Shown in pieces: positions 54,615 to 56,930 of a stretch of DNA of 56,930 nucleotides. The position numbers and the translations under genes are program-made. Source of the DNA: Nitrospirota bacterium (lineage in GTDB: Bacteria > Nitrospirota > Thermodesulfovibrionia > Thermodesulfovibrionales > SM23-35); the NCBI GenBank assembly GCA_013388455.1, contig JACAFF010000032.1:1-56930 (forward strand). Reading direction: 5' to 3'. The stretch's first letter is position 1. Every line of letters starts with the position of its first letter. The notes beneath the pieces were generated by a model. It made no database searches. It worked only from the letters and a program-made list of their open reading frames with translations, and was not told the origin of the DNA.

Positions 54615-55505
54615 CTATAAGTCTGCCCGCTCCTTGAGCGGTTCAGAGCCTTTTGCATGCTCAACAGCTATCATTTTTACATCAAATTCATAGCCCCTTA
54701 CACTTAACCATTTATGCACTGCCTTATGAACTACTTCATCAGAAAATGGCTCATCAACTACTATACACCAGTCAGGCAATTCATTTTCTTTTTCACCATC
54801 TATTTTTAGCTTCTTCTTACTTATGACCTTCCATGTCCAATTGAATCCACACCTTTCATTTATATCATCCTGATATATGTCAACAGACCAACTTTCTTCA
54901 CCAGCAGTTATTTCCACTTCATAGTAAATTTCAAGGATTTCTTTCCCTTCCAGCCAGACCTCGTTCAATGTCTCAAGCAATTTTTTACAGGTTATGAACC
55001 TTTCTATCGCCTCCACTGGACTTAAGGCCCCTTCAAAATGCCTTCTGTTCCATATACAGAGAAAACGTCGACTCTTCTGATCTTCTGGAATTTCATAAAA
55101 CCTCTTAGAGTACCATTCATGAAGTTCATCCAGAAACCTTCGATAAGAGGCCTTCTCCCTCTGTTCGTCCATATACCTCTGATAAAGTTCATGATACCAG
55201 AGGATAATTCTCTCTAAATTCATTTCGTTCAGAAGCTTCGTTGCTTCATCAAGAGTGTCAGTTATACCGAGCAGGATTCCCCTTCCTATGACAATATATA
55301 TTTTTTTCCCTGTAGATGTTAAACACTTATTACAAAAGAGTACATTTCTCACAATCCTCATATCTTCAGCATGGGCAACACAATCCTTTATACGATACTT
55401 TTTAAGAATGTTTTCGAATTCTTTAACCTGGACTGATTCGATTTTTCCGCCACACAAAGGACATACATAATTTTTATCAAAATATATTGTGTCAAACATT
55501 CCCAT
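54615..55505 (-). CDS. Uncharacterised protein with N-terminal zinc ribbon
   Basis: 296 residues. MGMFDTIYF opens the protein; C15/C18 (CPLCGGK) and C58/C61 (CNKC) form a split zinc ribbon. The middle is rich in aromatic and charged residues with helices (LWYHELYQRYMDEQREK). No catalytic motif was recognised. GMFDTI-type N-termini occur in proteins of unknown function. It has its own intergenic space and neighbours regulators and toxin genes. Confidence 0.6.
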   Translation of the reverse strand: MGMFDTIYFDKNYVCPLCGGKIESVQVKEFENILKKYRIKDCVAHAEDMRIVRNVLFCNKCLTSTGKKIYIVIGRGILLGITDTLDEATKLLNEMNLERIILWYHELYQRYMDEQREKASYRRFLDELHEWYSKRFYEIPEDQKSRRFLCIWNRRHFEGALSPVEAIERFITCKKLLETLNEVWLEGKEILEIYYEVEITAGEESWSVDIYQDDINERCGFNWTWKVISKKKLKIDGEKENELPDWCIVVDEPFSDEVVHKAVHKWLSVRGYEFDVKMIAVEHAKGSEPLKERADL

Positions 55506-55568
55506 AGTTTGCTATTTCTGAATCTACTTTATTGATTTATTATACATATATGTATATTTTAAGTCAAA

Positions 55569-55886
55569 TTAATATTCATTTAGGTAATGTCGATTAGGAG
55601 ACTGTTGCCGAAGTCTTCTCCATATTGCCTCACATAAAAATCTAAACGAAACCTTTCCTGGTTGCCTCATAAAAATTGTAAACGAAATTATCTTTCTTTT
55701 TTTCATTGTTTTTTGATGTAACCAATCTAATAAGTTTATTTTGTAACTTAGTAATGTTTCTTTTAAGCTCTGCAGGATTAAGTTCCTTTCCCTCGAACCA
55801 ACCCATATCTCAGTATCCCTAAAATTTACTTTTAAATACTTGTAATGTTTATCTGCTTCATTTAGATTTTTAATGAGGTGAGGCAA
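55569..55886 (-). pseudogene. Possible gene remnant
   Basis: An open frame of 105 residues starting with TTG and lacking a ribosome site. The stretch IWVGSRERNLILQSLKETLL is protein-like, but no family was recognised. The coding frame continues upstream of the TTG to a stop near 55929, so it may be a decayed gene fragment. Low confidence. Confidence 0.25.
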
Positions 55887-55993
55887 TTCGAATCGTTGAC
55901 AATGCTTAATGTTTTCCTTACAATTCTACCAAATGCAGAATAAAGATAAAAGAGAATGTTATGTGTAAAATCACTAATCAATAATTCTGCGTC

Positions 55994-56022
55994 TTGACGT
56001 CTTGCCTTCATGATGGTATATT
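55994..56022 (+). promoter_or_regulatory. Predicted sigma70-type promoter of the toxin-antitoxin pair
   Basis: TTGACG (55994-55999), a 17-nt spacer, TATATT (56017-56022). The predicted start is at or next to the antitoxin ATG (56029), so the mRNA would be leaderless. Confidence 0.6.
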
Positions 56023-56028
56023 AAAAAT

Positions 56029-56262
56029 ATGAAAAAAATAGTCAAAAAATCAACAATTTATTTTGATCCGCAGATCCATAAGGCTCTTCGTTTAAAAGCC
56101 GCTGAAACTGATAGTTCTGTCTCTGATATTGTCAATGAAGCAATCCGGATCATCTTTGCGGAAGATGCGGAAGACATCGCTGCATTTACAGAAAGGGCGC
56201 ATGAGCCTAACCTTTCATTTGAGCAAGTGCTCAAGGATCTGAAGAGGCGTGGCAAAATATAA
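56029..56262 (+). CDS. Ribbon-helix-helix antitoxin
   Basis: 77 residues. The N-terminal KSTIYFDPQIHKALRLKAAE and SVSDIVNEAIR fit the CopG/RHH DNA-binding fold, followed by an acidic toxin-binding tail. It would neutralise the toxin encoded next and repress the operon. The reading frame overlaps the toxin gene by 14 nt. No ribosome site precedes the ATG. Confidence 0.85.
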   Translation: MKKIVKKSTIYFDPQIHKALRLKAAETDSSVSDIVNEAIRIIFAEDAEDIAAFTERAHEPNLSFEQVLKDLKRRGKI

Positions 56263-56506
56263 TATCTTTGTAAAGCCATCGGCTGTCAAAGAAATTGAGA
56301 GCATTCCACGAAAAGAGCGCATCCGTATAATTCAAAAGATACAGGGATTGGCAAATAACCCACGACCCAAAGGATATGAAAAACTTACGGGAGAAAGCAG
56401 GTACAGAATTCGTCAAGGAGTTTACAGAATAGTCTATTCAGTTTCCGACAAGGAATTGTATATTTTAGTTGTTAAAGTTGGACATAGACGAGATATATAC
56501 AAATGA
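56249..56506 (+). CDS. RelE/ParE-family toxin
   Basis: 85 residues. KYNIFVKPSAVKEIESIPRK, RYRIRQGVYRIVY and the C-terminal VVKVGHRRDIYK are classic RelE features, including the catalytic-like Arg residues and C-terminal Tyr. It is a probable ribosome-dependent mRNA interferase. It overlaps the antitoxin gene by 14 nt, forming a complete type II system. Confidence 0.9.
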   Translation: MAKYNIFVKPSAVKEIESIPRKERIRIIQKIQGLANNPRPKGYEKLTGESRYRIRQGVYRIVYSVSDKELYILVVKVGHRRDIYK

Positions 56507-56779
56507 AGCACATAACGAATCACTCCACTGGACTCCGCTTCGCTCCGCAAAGCGGCTGAACCCGAGCACTAGCCGCCTGTCGAAAATATGTCAAAGAATA
56601 TGAAAAAAATATTTGTAATTCAGCCGATTAGCCCCGAATTTCCTAAATTCCCGCCTTTTTAGGCACTATGATATTTAGTTTTTCGACAATCTCTTTTTGT
56701 TGCCTCATTAATTCCTGAATAAACCTTTAGGGTCAGACTTGTTTATTGCAAATTGATAGATGACATGCTATCTTGATGC
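56507..56779. other. Spacer between toxin gene and transposase fragment
   Basis: Contains CGAATCACTCCACTGGACTC and a CCGCTT/AAGCGG hairpin near 56540, followed by CTGAACCCGAGCACTAG, which vaguely resembles an integron attC site. Near 56732 AGGGTCAGACTTG leads into the transposase. No gene seen. Confidence 0.35.
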
Positions 56780-56930
56780 ATGGCAAGGAAGCCGAGGATA
56801 GAATATGAAGGAGCGTTTTATCATGTCATCACCCGTGGGAATCAACGCCAGAGTGTATTCAAAGGGGCTGATGATTTTCAGAAATATATCAGCCTCTAAA
56901 AATTCCTCAGTGTATAAACCAGAGTTACAC
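56780..56930 (+). pseudogene. REP-associated tyrosine transposase (RAYT), broken and window-truncated
   Basis: MARKPRIEYEGAFYHVITRG is the N-terminal start of the IS200-like RAYT/TnpA-REP family, with the HUH-type nuclease expected later. A stop at 56897-56899 interrupts it. Dropping one base at CTCTAAAA restores LKNSSVYKPELH, so a 1-nt frameshift is likely. The remainder is outside the window. Confidence 0.75.

Noticed and set aside
56507-56600. Integron attC site
   Set aside because: Only a short central stem is convincing; the conserved core GTTRRRY at the 3' side is absent (CACTAG instead). Kept only as a weak note.
1-56930. CRISPR array or rRNA genes
   Set aside because: No regularly spaced direct repeats with unique spacers and no rRNA-like sequence were seen on either strand.

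Overview
The window is AT-rich bacterial chromosome with dense gene packing, several convergent or overlapping gene ends, and no rRNA or CRISPR array. Gene content points to an anaerobic, autotroph-like Gram-negative bacterium: molybdenum formate dehydrogenase with FdhE, two-subunit Fe-S fumarase, cobalamin-linked enzymes, a bactofilin, Slp and FN3 lipoproteins, and glycogen enzymes. Gene order and protein style fit Nitrospirota (Thermodesulfovibrio-like). That placement is inference; no marker gene in the window proves it.

Layout. 1-2.3 kb: end of a formate dehydrogenase operon (alpha, beta, then fdhE behind a hairpin). 2.3-4.6 kb, minus strand: purM, M23 peptidase, bactofilin. 4.7-9.9 kb: surE, FAD oxidoreductase, pcm, then argH with an FN3 lipoprotein behind a good sigma70-type promoter. 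10-13.5 kb, minus: NUDIX, cold-shock protein with a structured leader, lipase-like hydrolase, NagZ. 13.6-18.2 kb: diguanylate cyclase response regulator, SufR-like regulator, a probable 6S RNA, rny and ymdB. 18.2-22.5 kb: secG-tpiA, TrpB2, a small Cys protein, tsaC, LapA-like and coiled-coil proteins. 22.7-28.9 kb: glycogen block glgB, glgC, malQ. 29.2-35.2 kb: FecCD-type ABC transporter, fumarase, DgkA-PAP2 fusion, a CobD-like protein lacking its PLP lysine, Ogg2. 35.2-41.6 kb: an envelope group with a large inactive-M1/ChaN/PDZ fusion, Slp, DUF2207 and a sulfotransferase. 41.8-46.4 kb: tRNA-Asn, leuB-leuD, a MagIII-like glycosylase, uvrB. 46.5-48.6 kb: a coupled pterin-binding methyltransferase and B12-type radical SAM pair. 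48.6-51.9 kb, minus: exopolysaccharide genes. 52-56.9 kb: an accessory end with a Cys-rich small protein, Crp and CI-like regulators with a 43-bp palindrome, an unknown Zn-ribbon protein, a RelE-type toxin-antitoxin pair and a broken RAYT transposase.

Two families of short non-coding repeats with TTAACCC ends (called R1 and R2 here) are scattered through the intergenic spaces. They sometimes supply the stop codon of the neighbouring gene. The most notable points are the lysine-less CobD-like enzyme, the methyltransferase/radical SAM pair, the M1-ChaN-PDZ fusion and the repeat families.
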